Positions 24,119 to 36,253 are shown, counted from the stretch's first letter. The stretch: DNA of 64,000 bases from Nemania diffusa (GCA_038501195.1 JBBPUQ010000010.1:2664001-2728000), one strand, 5' to 3'. Translations and numbers: made by a program. Notes: generated by a model not told the origin, from the letters alone.

Positions 24119-26024
24119 TCATGTCCGACCCCAGCGTTTCCAGAATTTCCAACCAGGTGCTTCTCTCCTTCCAGTTTCCCGCTTGGTTACTTGGTCGCGC
24201 CCTTGTATCCGCCAAAAGAAGACAGGTATGCCTGTGAGGACGAATGCGACGACAATGAGGGTCTTTAGCGGTTGTGCGAAGACGGCTCTGCTGAGGAGGA
24301 ATATGCTGACACAGCAGAATATGATGGGCGTTGTTATCCAAGTCTTATAAGGCCTTTCAAGCTGTGGTTCCTTGACTCGCAAGATGATCAACCCAAGAAC
24401 CGTGAGAAAGTAGAAGGAATAGCCCGCCACACCATAAAAGGTCAGAAGTTCACTAAATTCGCCAACCACCATGTAGGCCGTAGTCAATAGCGTGTTCAGG
24501 AGGAGGGCGTTTACAGGTGTGAAAAATAGGCCAGTTTCTTCATCACCAATAAAGCTCCGGAATCGCCTGGAAAACCAGCCACCTCTTCTTGTGGACAGTC
24601 TGGGCTCTGTGGATCCGATTCCAATGCGCCCAGCAAAAGAAGGGATAAAGCCTTCCTTTGCAGCGGCATATACTAATCGACTACTTGTGAAAGCTGTTGA
24701 GTTAAGCGATCCGAAGCAGGAGGCGCTAACGATAAGCGCAAATATAAGCGCCCCTACAGGGCCAAAAACCTTGCTACCAAATGCAACCGCGACGGTATTC
24801 GTATTGTTGAGAATGTCCTTAGGTAGAACGAGGAAATACGAAAAGTTAGCGAGCAAATAACCTATAATCACCAGGGGCATGGCTGTGTGGATGACCCTTG
24901 GGAGATCTCGTGATGGGTTGCGAAATTCGCCGACGACGTAGTTGGTCTAAATTCGAATTAGTACCACAAAATAAAAGGTTATATCTGCGCGCGAAACTTA
25001 CGTTGTCCCAGCCGTCGTATGCCCAAAGCCCGGCATACAAGGCAACGGCCCAATGGCTACCGTCCGTAGTCGTGCCCTCGAACCACTGATGATTCTTCCA
25101 CTCCATATTTGCCTGGCCCGAAAAAGAGAAGCCCGTTAGGGCCACCACAATGCCAACTACTGTTACTCCGACCAAAGATATAAACTTTAAGAACATGAGC
25201 GCGTCGTTGATTCGTGTGCCTAGACGGGTCGAGAGGCAGTTCAGAAACGTGATGATAAATAGCCCTGCGATGCCGACTCCCTTGCTAATCCAAGGATTGA
25301 TATGTTCTGCCTCGGCTCCAATGAAGGCTCTCACAAGGTATTCTCCCATTATAATAGCAACAATAGCAGCGCTGCCAGGCTTCAGAACGAGGACAGCCAC
25401 CCACGTAAATAGGAACCCGGCTAGCTCGCCCATGATTTTGGATAAGTACGCTTGCGCTCCTCCATTCAGGGGGATTGCGCCGCCTAGCTCAGCATAACTA
25501 GCCGCACCTGTCCATGCTAAGACACCTGCTATTGCCCACACAACCAAAGACGCGCCCGGGGAGCCCACATTGACGTTGACCTGACTGGGGGAAGAGAAGA
25601 TGCCAGAGCCGATGATCAGACCGACAATCAAGCCCAGTCCGTTCAAATATGTCAAGGTCTTGTGCTTTTCCAGCGAGGCGCCACCTAATCCGCCATTTTG
25701 TTGCGCAGCCGACGTAGGGGCGCCCAGGGGAGCATAACCAGGAGCGGTCGAGGAGGAGAGGGGGAAGAGGTTCCCCGAGTAGTCGAAGTTGGAGGTGACA
25801 GAGTATGACCTATCGCGCGCCCCGCCAAGCGTGAAGGCTCCGGCTACGTTGCCATTATCTAAAGGGTCGTCCTGTTCGAGGGAGAATTTGCGGGAGGACG
25901 ATATCGAGGGTCTTGAATCGGTTTCCGAGTAGGTGTCGGGGTCGTGGCTCGACGAGGCGAGGGAGGCAAGCTCGAGAGAGTCCCGTTCGTTGGGGTGGAG
26001 GTTGGGGGTGTAATGATTGGGCAT
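24119..26024 (-). CDS. LAT/APC-family amino-acid permease
   Basis: Two exons, 26024-25002 and 24946-24119, with a 55-bp GTAAGT..TAG intron in phase 0, give 616 residues. A polar Ser-rich N-terminal tail of about 120 residues precedes some 12 membrane segments. The first, near residue 125, reads LNGLGLIVGLIIGSGIFSSP, the APC-superfamily TM1 signature with the unwound GSGIF substrate-binding turn. The splice joins AYDGWDN to TNYVVGEFRNPSRDLPR, the conserved TM6/loop of L-type amino-acid transporters (Mup1/Mup3 and LAT families). It probably imports neutral amino acids such as methionine across the plasma membrane; the substrate is inferred only from family. The Ser/Thr-rich cytosolic tail is the usual place for ubiquitin-directed turnover in this group. 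Confidence 0.9.
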
Positions 26025-27358
26025 TGCAGTTTTGTTTTGTTCCTTGAATATTGGGTAGATGCTGTTATATCCTGCACAACGCCACGCGCAGCATCGTCGA
26101 CGAAGAGCCAGTCAGACAGAGGACAATCGAGGTATAAGGGCTATCGTGATCACGGGCTATGTAATGGTGTGGGGAGGAGGGAGGCCAAAGGAAGCTGTTT
26201 CGGTGTCCGGCTGGGTTCGTGCTGTAATGGGCGAGGCGAGGAATGGGGACTGGTTCATGGGATGCTCAAGTCTAAAAGTGCTGTATATGACGGCATCTGC
26301 CAAGTTAGGCGAATCGACGAGGTCCCGGGGTTTGGATCCTCCCAGATCTCTCAGCAAGGTAAGGTGATTAATTGGTTTCAATCAAATGATATGGTTGATG
26401 TTGCGACAAAACCTAGAAAAGAAATTCACAAAGTTAAACCGCGAGACACTAAGTAATAGTCTCGGATTACTGTTCTAAAGAGGTGGTTTGGATGCAAGAG
26501 AGCCAGCCAGAAGCCGAAGAAGGGGATTCTAGATGCAAACACACACCAATCAGGTTTTGGCTGCCAGCCAGCTGTTTAGGCGACTTCCTCCCTGGGGTAG
26601 AGCTCCTTACTGGGGTCCCCTACCACGGAAGGTACAGTATGCGTGTGTAGGTATGTACCTGCCTACAGCACGCGGTGCGGTGCAGACGCGGTGGTACAGG
26701 GCCGTAGTACCTAGCAAATCTCACTAACAAGGCCCACACCGTACCTACCTACTCGACAGCGGGTCACTCCTCGGTGCTAGTTCGAACGCTTCTTTCGACA
26801 CCGCCAATCAACACCCGTTGCTGCTTTGAGCTTGATCTTCCCCTTTATTTCCCCTTTATTCCTTAAACTTTTCAATTTCATGCAAACGACTATGAAAATG
26901 TTGCCGTTAGTTGCAGTAGGAAGGGAACCTTTACTCCGTCTACTACACCATGTCTCGTATTAGATTAGAAGCAGAAGATGTGATTAGGTAAGGAAGCAAG
27001 GACGAGACCAGTTCTTCGCTCGTCACCTTTGAGATCTATCTTACTTTCCTTCTTGCTCGCGGTTTGCAGAGGCTCTCGGAGCAGTATTCTCTAGATAGTT
27101 GGATCCCTGAGTTGGATAAGATTTACATAGGTGGCTATAGATAGCCGAGGTCGGGCGAGGGTGTGTCCTGACAAGCCAACTACCCCGGAATGAGCAGAAT
27201 GAGGGGTATCGCGTGTGACACCTGATGGAGGAGGGAGACATGACGAAAGATGGGGAAATGGCTCGACAGTCCAAAGTACATCATTCACCTGTGTGCTTCG
27301 GCCTGCGAGCGTAGTGTCTAGACATTCCACAGTCTGTCTTTCAACGCCACCGGTAGCA
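26025..27358. other. Divergent promoter region (permease and dehydrogenase)
   Basis: The permease and the dehydrogenase are transcribed away from this 1.3-kb gap, so both promoters should lie here. A pyrimidine-rich stretch occurs near 26,830-26,880. No further gene was recognised. Confidence 0.45.
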
Positions 27359-28684
27359 ATGCGTGCTCTTCGATATCATGGTCCCAAGGACTTGCGCTTG
27401 GATGACTTGCCAGAACCCAAGTGCGGCCCGGCGCAAGTCAAGATCCGGCCGGCGTTCGTCGGAATTTGCGGTTCAGACCTCCATGAATACCACACCCAGA
27501 CCTTCGTACCTAAGCACGGCGCGCCTCACGCGCTAACCAATGAGACCGCTCCAGTGGTTCTCGGCCATGAATTATCGGGGACCATAGTTGAGATTGGCTC
27601 AGATGTTTCTGCCGGCTTGAAAGTTGGGGATAGAGTGGCAGTGTTCCCGGTCCTTTCGTGTCGAGAATGTCTACCATGCACAGATGGTTTCCTGAACTGC
27701 TGTGAAAAGAAAGGGTTCTTGGGATTATCCGGAGGCGGAGGTGGGCTCAGTGATTATCTCTGCGTACCACCCACGGCAGTATTCAAGCTCCCGGACAATA
27801 TCTCAATGGAAGTCGGCGGTTAGTAAACCTAGTATTTTCATCGAAGGATGCGGTTCTAACTCATCCGTAGCTCTCGTGGAACCCCTAGCCGTCGCCTGGC
27901 ACGCCGTTAGCGACTCGGGCATCAAGGCTGGCCAAGCTTCCGTGGTGTTCGGCACGGGGCCTATTGGGCTCGCTGTAATCCAATGTCTCAAAGCTATAGG
28001 TGCTGGTGAGATTATTGCAGTCGAAGTAGCCGCCAAGCGCCAGGAGTTTGCCCAGCAGTTTGGCGCAACGCATGTACTTGATCCAACTCAAGTCGATGTG
28101 GTCAAGGAAATTCGTAAGCTGACAGGCGGCTGGGGCCCTCCTGTGGCCTTCGATTGCGCCGGTGTACCAGCGAGCCTGGAATCCTCAACTCGTGCCGTCA
28201 GTCCCCGTGGGACTATTGTGAATGTTGCGATTGTGAGTCCATCTTTTAGGCTCTCTTAGTCTGGATCTCCGGACGTTTCCCTTATTTATCTTCGTCTACA
28301 ATGCCAAAAGATTTTAGTTCCCTGGGTTGACAACTACTGACGCAATTTATCGCAGTGGGAAAAGCCTGTCCCTTTCAATCCAAACAACCTTGTCTTCCAC
28401 GAGAGGAAGTACATTGGATGTACGTGATTCCCCGCATATGAACGAGGTAGCGACCTAATTGCGTGATTCATATGAACTTACTCTTCTTTTTGAATTCAGG
28501 CTTAGCATACCTGCCTGCTGATTTTGATGACGTTATTGCTGCCATCAGCGAAGGACGCTTGAAGCCGGAATCAATGATCACACGCAAAATATCTATCGAC
28601 CACGTCCCTGAGGAAGGATTCGAGGTTCTCATAAACGAGAAAGATAAGCATGTTAAGCTCCTAGTTGATCTGAAAGCTCTATAA
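27359..28684 (+). CDS. Zn-dependent medium-chain dehydrogenase ((R,R)-butanediol/sorbitol type)
   Basis: Four exons (27359-27818, 27871-28232, 28356-28419, 28500-28684) give 356 residues; the introns are 52, 123 and 80 bp, and all junctions keep frame. Catalytic zinc ligands are visible in GICGSDLHEY and in GHE after LTNETAPVVL. Four structural-zinc cysteines lie in CRECLPCTDGFLNCCEKKG. The nucleotide-binding loop is GTGPIGLAVIQCLKAIGAG, with acidic Glu ending the second strand (EVAAKR), which points to NAD rather than NADP. The order and the LPADFDDVIAAISEG segment match the yeast Bdh1-like family, which oxidises 2,3-butanediol to acetoin, or related polyol dehydrogenases. Cytosolic. The substrate is inferred. 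Confidence 0.88.
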
Positions 28685-29049
28685 TAGGCAACTATGACAT
28701 GGATGTGTTGGTACTAAAACTAATGACCTGGCAAAAATGTGCAGGTCAGTCAATTTTAAGCAACCCCAGAGCTGATCGAACTGTCTTGATTCTCTGCCAA
28801 GCTTGAATAAGAAACAGTAAGTTGCAAAAGGAGGTAAACTGTACGCGTATTATAGAGGCCATCAAGTTCATAACTGGTAATTAATACTAAGCATCCGCAA
28901 CACTACCCGTAACAGCGGCTTGGGTCTACGCTCGTTGCAAAAGTTGTGCCTCACAGAGTTAAGTATATGTTAGTGTTTGTGAGTATGCGAGCAGTTCCAT
29001 TCTATTCCTAATAGTCCAGGGAACATCACACCTAGTGTAGTCGAATCAA
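28685..29049. other. Short intergenic gap
   Basis: Holds the 3' end of the dehydrogenase gene and the 3' end of the phosphotransferase relic. Nothing else was recognised. Confidence 0.4.
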
Positions 29050-30135
29050 AGGCAGTGTTTTTGCTTTATTTTCTCAACATACTCTTCTGCCTCCTGGAGA
29101 TTTAGCCCAAATGCAAGCCGTGCCATCTCGTACATTAGATTGGTATCAACCGTAGGCATGCGGCCTAGATTGGTAAATCAAGCATATCTTCTTAATGCCG
29201 GGCTATCTAAAGTGGCGGCGAACGATCCTCCAAGCGGCCGACTGTTGGTCTTCGTTCGCTCTCGGCGTTCGGAATTTTCGAGTATAGATTCTTCGAGCAG
29301 CATCCTCGCAGGACACGTTCTTATCCTCCATGTGACTCAGATCACGCACGATGTCCTCGCCCAGCCCCAGTAGCGGAAAATGCATGGGGTAGTGGACGAC
29401 TTGCTACGCTGCAATTTGGGCGAATTCTCAGGTAATAAAGGCAACGAAGTTGAAGTCCTTGTCGACCAGAATATTCTGTGTGCTGAGATCTATATAGTTC
29501 AAGGGAAAGGGTCCCTTTGTGCCGGTAGTCTTCACGATGTCGAGAAAGACAAAAGCTCCTGCCCTAATAGTCCAGTTATTGGCTGCGGCATTTCCAAGAG
29601 CAGAGAAGTAGTCGGCCGCTCTAGAAAATGGCCCTATCTCTCCCAGCTCTCCGGTAGAAGCTGTGGCCAGTTTTCTAATGATGGGCTCGCCTAATTCGGA
29701 AATAGAGGAGATAGAGCCAATCTGAGGATAGGTCAAAGTCGCCAGCTCCGCCTACAGCCTTGTCAACTGGGCTATAATATATTCATGGGTTATAGTCTGA
29801 ATCCAATTAGATACCCGTCTTGACGCCCATGAATAGAAGGATTGCTCACGCCTGAATCGCAAATGTCAAATTCGACGTTTCACAACGTATTTTCGTAGAA
29901 ACCCGCTCCAGGATGAGCAGCCAAATGCGTGCATACACCTTCGTATGCATATACATACACACGGAAAAGAACCCGCACCAAGTTTCTGTCTGACAAACTC
30001 CATGGTAGCAACCTCACATGCAATAGCATACGCCTCGTCTTCCTCGGTCACCGTCATTGAGAGGGCTAATAAGGAGGTAGCACTAACTTGTAGCTTTGCT
30101 TCTAAAGAAAACACGATAATGTCGTCTAACATGAA
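29050..30135 (-). pseudogene. Decayed APH-family phosphotransferase
   Basis: Minus-strand fragments in changing frames together recall the fungal aminoglycoside-phosphotransferase-like (protein-kinase fold) family. From the N-terminal side: ACEVATMEFVRQ near 30,020; THEYIIAQLTRL then stop then AELATLTYPQIGSIS near 29,750; the GPFPLNYIDLSTQNILVDKDFNFVAFI block near 29,440-29,520, where the family's HxD catalytic motif reads YID; and FPLLGLGEDIV near 29,350. The C-terminal LMYEMARLAFGLNLQEAEEY (29,075-29,140) is in another frame. In-frame stops occur at least at the positions expected to be Gln in AQLTRL-x-AELA and Trp in D-W-EFAQ and P-W-Q. The stops are explained by C-to-T or G-to-A changes. 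No functional protein is expected. Confidence 0.8.
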
Positions 30136-30944
30136 TTTAACTACGGTATCTACTTGGATAGATTCTATGACTTCTTCGAATGAATTGGGAATAGAGATGC
30201 CTTTAGTTAAGCGTGGTAGTCCGTATGGGGAGATATTGCTGCTGTTTTGCTCCCATGCCCAGCTCTATTTTTAGCGTATTATTTGAGCCTCATAGATTTC
30301 TGAAGAAGTCTGTAAGGCTTTGCTCGACTCAATTATTTGCTCTACCTTTTTTTTTTGTTCGGTAGCTGTAGCTAAAAGTATAGCCCGAAAAGCATATAAT
30401 AGGGAGTTATACATAGATACCTAGGTGGAAGTAAGCCGGCTTCTATTCTATACCGCTTAGGTACTCTGTATAACCTCTCTACCTAGGTAATTCCACTATA
30501 GCATTAATTACCCTCCCATTTCTAGTTTCTTAATCCATAGGTACTATTAGATATGAGGGGCAAAAAGCTCGCTAGTTTATAAATAAAACATTAGGTTAAT
30601 AAGAGAATAGTTACCCAACACCGTTACTTTAACTCTACCTATGTAAGTCAACATTGAATGAAATTTATTATATTATAGGCAGTTATTATTTATTCAATAT
30701 AATGCATCTATAGAGGCCTGTGGAGGTAGATATGTACTTATGCATATAGTTATACTAAATTTACCAAAATTCCTGAATCGGAATTTTTTTACTAGACTAC
30801 CGAGCTTCACAAGCGCAACAGTACTCCGTACCTAGACTAGGTGCTAGATTATTCGGAGAGTTTCGAGCTGCGCAGGATTGGCCACCGGGAAAATGCGCGC
30901 GCCATTGTGATTGACCATGCAAATCCCCTCATCATTACTCTGTA
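30136..30944. other. Intergenic region upstream of the leucyl-tRNA synthetase gene
   Basis: Moderately A+T-rich between about 30,300 and 30,780, with many short CCTAGGTA-like repeats (for example near 30,420 and 30,480) that I could not resolve into a defined element. The last 100 bp serve as promoter and 5' leader of the synthetase gene. Confidence 0.45.
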
Positions 30945-33900
30945 ATGTATCGCACTATAAGAAAGCTGGCAGGTCCCGGCCGCCGCCTCCAGCTTTCTAC
31001 GCCGACATCTCCTCTAAGAGAGCAGCCACCCATTGCCCTCTTCAGATGCTACGCTACCGCGGAGCTCGACCTTCCGGCCTTGGATCGAACGTGGCGAAAA
31101 AGATGGAGCGACGACCGACAGCAGCTCGAGCAACGCCGTCGTCTGGGGGCCAGTTCCCCAGTCACGGCCACGCCCTCCGACCTTGAACCACCCGCAGACC
31201 ACGAACCACCCGCAGACCATGAACCAGCTGCAGACCATGAACCAGCTGCAGACCATAAACCAGCTGCTGACCATGAACTACCTGCAGACCATGAACCACC
31301 TGCAGACGACGTCACCCAGAACCAGAACCAGAAGCCCGCCGATCACATGTACATTCTCTCTATGTTTCCATATCCCTCGGGGAACCTTCACTTGGGCCAC
31401 CTCCGTGTCTATACGATCGCGGATGCTATTGCACGGTACCACCAACTAAGAGGACGCAATGTTCTGCTGCCAATGGGTTGGGATGCCTTTGGCCTTCCCG
31501 CCGAGAACGCCGCCATCGAGCGAGGCATCGACCCCGCCGAGTGGACGCGCCACAATATCGCCCGCATGAAAGAGCAGCTGGAGTTGATGAACGGCACATT
31601 CGACTGGTCGAAGGTGCGTCGTGGTACTCGGTGGACATGTACATGGGTCATCAACTAAAGTTTTATTATTCGCAGGAGCTCTCTACTTGCGATCCCGATT
31701 TCTACAAGCACACCCAGAAGCTCTTCCTGCTTCTATACCAACGCGGTCTCGTTTACCGTCGGCGCGCTATTGTCAACTGGGACCCCGTAGATAAGACCGT
31801 CTTAGCAAACGAGCAGGTAGACTCGCAGGGGCGATCCTGGAGATCGGGAGCCAAAGTCCAACAGCGCCCACTGGAGCAGTGGTTCTTTCGCATCACAAAC
31901 TTCAAGAAGGCGTTACTGCGCGACCTCGAAGAGCTCGCCAAAGAAAACTGCTGGCCCGAGCGAGTGCTAGCAATGCAGAAGAACTGGCTCGGATACAGAA
32001 TAGGCGCAAGATATCTTTTCCCCCTCACTACGGACACGCCATTCCAGTTGGAAGATCCTTTCCCCAACAAGCCAGCCCCGCTGAGAAATCTAAAGGATCT
32101 TAAGATCTATACTTTTAGGCCAGAGACGATCTTCGCGGTCCAGTTTATTGGGCTCTCACCAAACAGTAAATTGGTAAAGGATCTCGCGAGCTTTGACCTG
32201 AAAATACGCAGGTATCTAGAGACCTTAGATTACAAGAAAGAGGGTAACATGAAAGGGTACTTGATACCCTATATACAGGCCTACAACCCTATCAGTCGCA
32301 CAGGACAGGAGTACATGAACCTAAGAGCACCGTTACCTGTATATATTGCCCCTTACGTACACGGAGACTATGAGACTGTCGCCATCATGGGTGTCCCCGC
32401 GCATGATGCTCAGGACTTCGCATTCTGGAAGCAGAACTCTTTGTCAAAGAGGGTCCACTATGCCGTTAGTCCAGGTCCTCCTGGGTCCCCGGCGAAAGTG
32501 GATGGGCCATATCTCGAACCAGGATATATGACAACGCTTGCAGGCAAATATCAGCGAAGTCCATCCTATGAAGTAGCGAAAGACGTCGTTGAGAAACTCC
32601 GACTCAGCGGCCAGCTCGGTAAATCTCATGCCACTTGGAAACTTCGAGACTGGCTCATCAGCAGACAGAGATACTGGGGCACGCCAATCCCCATTATCCA
32701 CTGCGAAAGCTGCGGACCACAGCCGGTTCCCGACGATCAGCTTCCTGTCGAGCTACCAAAGATCGATCATCACTGGGCCGGTGGCCGAACCGGGAACCCT
32801 CTCGAGACTGCGACTGATTGGGTCAATACGTCATGCCCCAAATGTCATGGTCCAGCCAAGAGAGATACGGATACGATGGATACCTTTGTAGATTCTAGCT
32901 GGTACTACATGAGGTTCACAGACCCGCATAACAAGGATAGCCCAATTTCCGAAATCGCTGCTCGTACTCGCTTGCCCGTAGACATCTACATCGGAGGTGT
33001 CGAGCACGCTATTCTGCATCTCCTGTATGCGAGGTTCTTTTACAAGGCAATCATGGGCCATCTGTATCCCTTGATGTGCAAAGACGGAACGGAGGACGCC
33101 CCCCTCGAGCGTCCGCATAGATCCTCGCATGAGCCATTCAAGAGACTCATCAGCCAAGGGATGGTGCAAGGAAAGACATACGTGGATCCCGACAGCGGCC
33201 GTTTCCTGAGGCCAGATGAAGTTGATCTATCTAAACCATCAGAGCCGAAACTTGTAGCTTCGGGACGGGCGCCACTCGTTCGATACGAAAAAATGTCCAA
33301 ATCAAAACACAACGGAGTAGATCCGTCGACCTTCATCTTGAAGCATGGGGCCGATGCGACTCGTGCTCACATCCTATTTCAAGCGCCCGTGGCAGAGGTT
33401 CTCAACTGGGACGATGAAAAAATTAATGGCATTCTGAGGTGGCTGCGTCGGGTCTACAATCATGTGCACACGCTCGTAGCTACCACACAAGGTTCTAGCG
33501 ATGACTCTGCGTCATTCGATGGGAACGTGTATTTCACTAAAACAGAAGGGGAATTAAATGCGTTGGATAAGGAACAAACTAGGCAATGGGAGGAGAGTAT
33601 GACGGTATGGCGCACTGTTCAGGAATCCATCCCTAGTGTCACAGCCTCTTACGATAAAGTATACTCGCTCAACACTGTAGTATCAACGCTCATGATTCTG
33701 GCCAATACGATCATCGAGAATCCCGGGGCCTCACAGCCCGTCAGATTAGCGGCGACAGCCGAATTGGTCCGGCTCATGGCGCCGATCGCTCCTGCTTTCG
33801 CGGAAGAATGCTGGAGCATATTGCGCCCGAACGCCGGCATGCTCTTTAGCACGACCGGCACCCCGCAGTGGCCCATGCCCGACGAATCGCTGCCGTTAAC

Positions 33901-34321
33901 GAAACCTAACAGTATAGAATGCAACGTGGCTATCAACGGCAAGAAGCGATGCGCCGTCGACATACCGCTGAAGCCGGCGAGTATCGAGGACGGCGCCGCG
34001 CTCGAGGCGTGGATCACCGAGGAGATCCTCAAGACGCCCGAGGCCCAAGAGAGATTGCGCGGTCCCGAAAATGACATTCGCATGGCTACCAAGGTGTTCG
34101 TGGTGAAAGAGGGCAAAAGCGTCAATTATATAGTGCCGAAGAAGACTTGGGAACCGACGAAGCTTCAGCCAAAGCGCGTTAAAAAGAAAAAATGGCCAAA
34201 GCGTCGACTTGATTATGTGGCTGAGGAGGATGAATTTGACATGATGATAAACCAGATGTTAGAAGAACAAGGAGAAGAGGGTATCAGAATGGAAAGAGGC
34301 CGGCCTGTTGTAACTATATGA
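30945..34321 (+). CDS. NAM2: Mitochondrial leucyl-tRNA synthetase
   Basis: Two exons (30945-31613, 31676-34321; 62-bp intron GTGCGT..CAG, phase 0) encode 1,104 residues, longer than the about 900 of yeast Nam2. The Arg-rich N-terminus ([17 protein letters not shown]) looks like a mitochondrial targeting sequence. Class Ia signatures are present: [18 protein letters not shown] with HLGH at residues 149-152, and [12 protein letters not shown] at 762-773. Between them are the leucyl-specific editing (CP1) domain and the [14 protein letters not shown] segment. Residues 81-122 are a hexapeptide repeat. The C-terminus ends in a basic [12 protein letters not shown] patch and an acidic tail. The enzyme charges mitochondrial tRNA-Leu with leucine; the yeast protein also helps intron splicing. 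The cytosolic LeuRS is a different gene. Confidence 0.95.
31185..31310 (+). repeat. 18-bp minisatellite inside the LeuRS coding region (7 units)
   Basis: Seven tandem copies of GAACCACCYGCAGACCAY-like units lie head to tail with no length change, each encoding six residues of the form E-P-P/A-A-D-H. Unit 5 begins with AAACC and unit 6 with GAACTA. They lie before the HIGH motif, between the targeting region and the catalytic core, so the array should be tolerated as a flexible linker. Confidence 0.95.
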
Positions 34322-34656
34322 GTGTAGGATATACGGCGGGATGTATAAAATCCGGTCAAAGAATAGAACGGAAGTTACATTTCTCCTCAAATGGGTGTTT
34401 CTTTCTGCTTGCTCTTATTCACATGTGACGTTGATGTAGAGAGAGGAGGCTTCATCTCGTCGCACAGACCACAAGAAACTCAACTAACCAATCCCGCCTC
34501 CATAAATCTAGCGTCTTGCAAACATCTACGCGCATATCCAGTCGCTTATTCCGCCATACTTACTTACTTCATCGTATACGTCCGTAGAAATGGCGCCAAT
34601 CTCAACACCGTAACCCAAAAAGCCAGCACCCGAGCGCGCTCCTCAGGCCCTTCCTC
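34322..34656. other. Intergenic gap between LeuRS and methyltransferase
   Basis: 335 bp between two same-strand genes. Contains the terminator region of LeuRS and the promoter of the methyltransferase. No other feature was recognised. Confidence 0.4.
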
Positions 34657-35901
34657 ATGCCGCGCCTCGCCCCCTCCCTCATCCGCCGCGCCGCGCGCCT
34701 CTCCCCGCACCTCGCCGCGCTGCTGCCGGCGTGCCGCACCGTCGCGGCCGCGCGGCGCGAGCTGCGCTGGATCCGCGAGCACGCGCTGGCTTCATCCCCG
34801 GGAGCGAGAGCGGGAGCGGATGGGGAAGCGCGCGTCGCACGCCTCGTGGGGCGCCGCGGGCGCGGCGAGCCGCTGCAGTATGTGCTGGGCTCGCAGCCGT
34901 TTGCGGGACTGGACATTCGCTGCGCCAAGGGGGTTTTGATCCCGCGAGCTGAGACGGAGGCGTGGGCGGGGATGCTGGGGGATTTGGTGTTTTCTTCGTT
35001 GGATTGTCGTGGGGGAGGGGGAGGGGACGTGCGGATTGCGGATTTGTGCGCGGGGACGGGGTGTATTGGTCTCTCGCTCTATGCGCGCGGGATGGCGCTG
35101 CGGGAAGGGGGAGGTGGGGAGGAGACGGGTCGGGGCGTCGTGGGAGGGAATCGGGGCCCGGGAGTGCGTGTGTTCGGCTTCGATATTGAGCCGCGCGCTG
35201 TGCGGCTCGCGCGGCGGAACTTCCTGCGTAATTTCCACGCATCCTCGCGCCCCTTCTCTGAACAGAGTAACTACACCACCTCGCCCGCCGTCACATTCCA
35301 GCAAGCAGACATCTTCACCGACGAATGGATACCCAGTCTAGACGCCGCAGACACCGCGCCCCGAACCCGCAGAATCGACGTCCTGGTCTCGAACCCGCCC
35401 TACATCTCGCACCGCGGCTTCGCAACCGACACAAGCCGCAGCGTGCGCAACTACGAGCCAAAGCTCGCCCTCGTGCCCCCGCCTCTCCCCCTACTTGCCA
35501 GTACCAGCACCACGGGATCCGGGACCGCGCCCGAAGACGTCTTCTACGCGCGCCTGCTGGACCTCGCCTCCGCGCTGCGCCCGCGCGTCGCGGCCTTCGA
35601 GGCCGGGGACATGGGGCAGGCCCTGCGCGTCGCGGAGATGGCCATCGCGCGGCGTCCGGGAGAGGATGAGGGGGGGAGGGGGGTGAGTGCGGAGGCCCCG
35701 TGGTGGGAGGTCGTGGAGATATGGCGGGACTGGCCGGACTGCAGACCTGGGGAGGACGAGAGCGACGGCGTTCGCGTGGGTGGGAGGATGGTCCCGGTGC
35801 GAGGGAGTGGGCATGGGAGGGTGGTGGTTCTTGCTGAGAGGGGGGTTATGCGGAGTCGATATGCGAATCGCGGGTTTAGACGGGAGGTTTACGAGGTTTA
35901 G
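34657..35901 (+). CDS. MTQ1: Mitochondrial release-factor glutamine methyltransferase (HemK/PrmC family)
   Basis: An intron-free gene of 414 residues. The first 40 residues are Arg- and Ala-rich without acidic residues until RREL, as in mitochondrial targeting sequences. The PrmC N-terminal helical segment includes GEPLQYVLGSQPFAGLDI, followed by VLIPRAETEAW, the SAM-binding loop DLCAGTGCIGLSL and the family-defining substrate motif NPPYIS. These are the marks of N5-glutamine methyltransferases that modify the GGQ motif of class I release factors; yeast Mtq1 acts on mitochondrial Mrf1. Two Gly-rich insertions and an unusual C-terminal extension rich in Gly and Arg are present. The coding sequence is far richer in G+C than its neighbours. 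It follows mitochondrial LeuRS on the same strand. Confidence 0.88.
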   Translation: MPRLAPSLIRRAARLSPHLAALLPACRTVAAARRELRWIREHALASSPGARAGADGEARVARLVGRRGRGEPLQYVLGSQPFAGLDIRCAKGVLIPRAETEAWAGMLGDLVFSSLDCRGGGGGDVRIADLCAGTGCIGLSLYARGMALREGGGGEETGRGVVGGNRGPGVRVFGFDIEPRAVRLARRNFLRNFHASSRPFSEQSNYTTSPAVTFQQADIFTDEWIPSLDAADTAPRTRRIDVLVSNPPYISHRGFATDTSRSVRNYEPKLALVPPPLPLLASTSTTGSGTAPEDVFYARLLDLASALRPRVAAFEAGDMGQALRVAEMAIARRPGEDEGGRGVSAEAPWWEVVEIWRDWPDCRPGEDESDGVRVGGRMVPVRGSGHGRVVVLAERGVMRSRYANRGFRREVYEV

Positions 35902-36253
35902 GGATTCGGTTGGGACAACAGCTGTTGTATAACTCGGTGTATTTTATGTATTTTAGCTATGTACAAGGTGTCAATACGAATTTGCCTAGGAACGTTATCG
36001 CATTTAAATCTGTGAATGTGAACGGCATGGTTTCATGCTGTGAACTTGTAAATACCAACTAAACTACATTGAGAGCTATAGAGAAACTTCAATCCCGTTT
36101 CGATTGTTTGCCCCAACTTTGAATTATACAGCCATTAATACAAAGAGGACTCCTTAGTATGCCCAGTTCCCTCCCAAGAATGTCCCTCTGCGTGTTCCCA
36201 GCACGAAGACTAGCTCCTAGAACCCCAGGAAATTCACGAAGCGCCGACCCTCA
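35902..36253. other. Convergent 3' region
   Basis: Gap between the 3' ends of the methyltransferase (+) and RTT109 (-). Nothing beyond untranslated/terminator-type sequence was recognised. Confidence 0.4.

Noticed and set aside
30300..30780. Possible transposon in CCTAGGTA-rich DNA
   Set aside because: Repeats are short and irregular; no inverted or direct ends could be defined.
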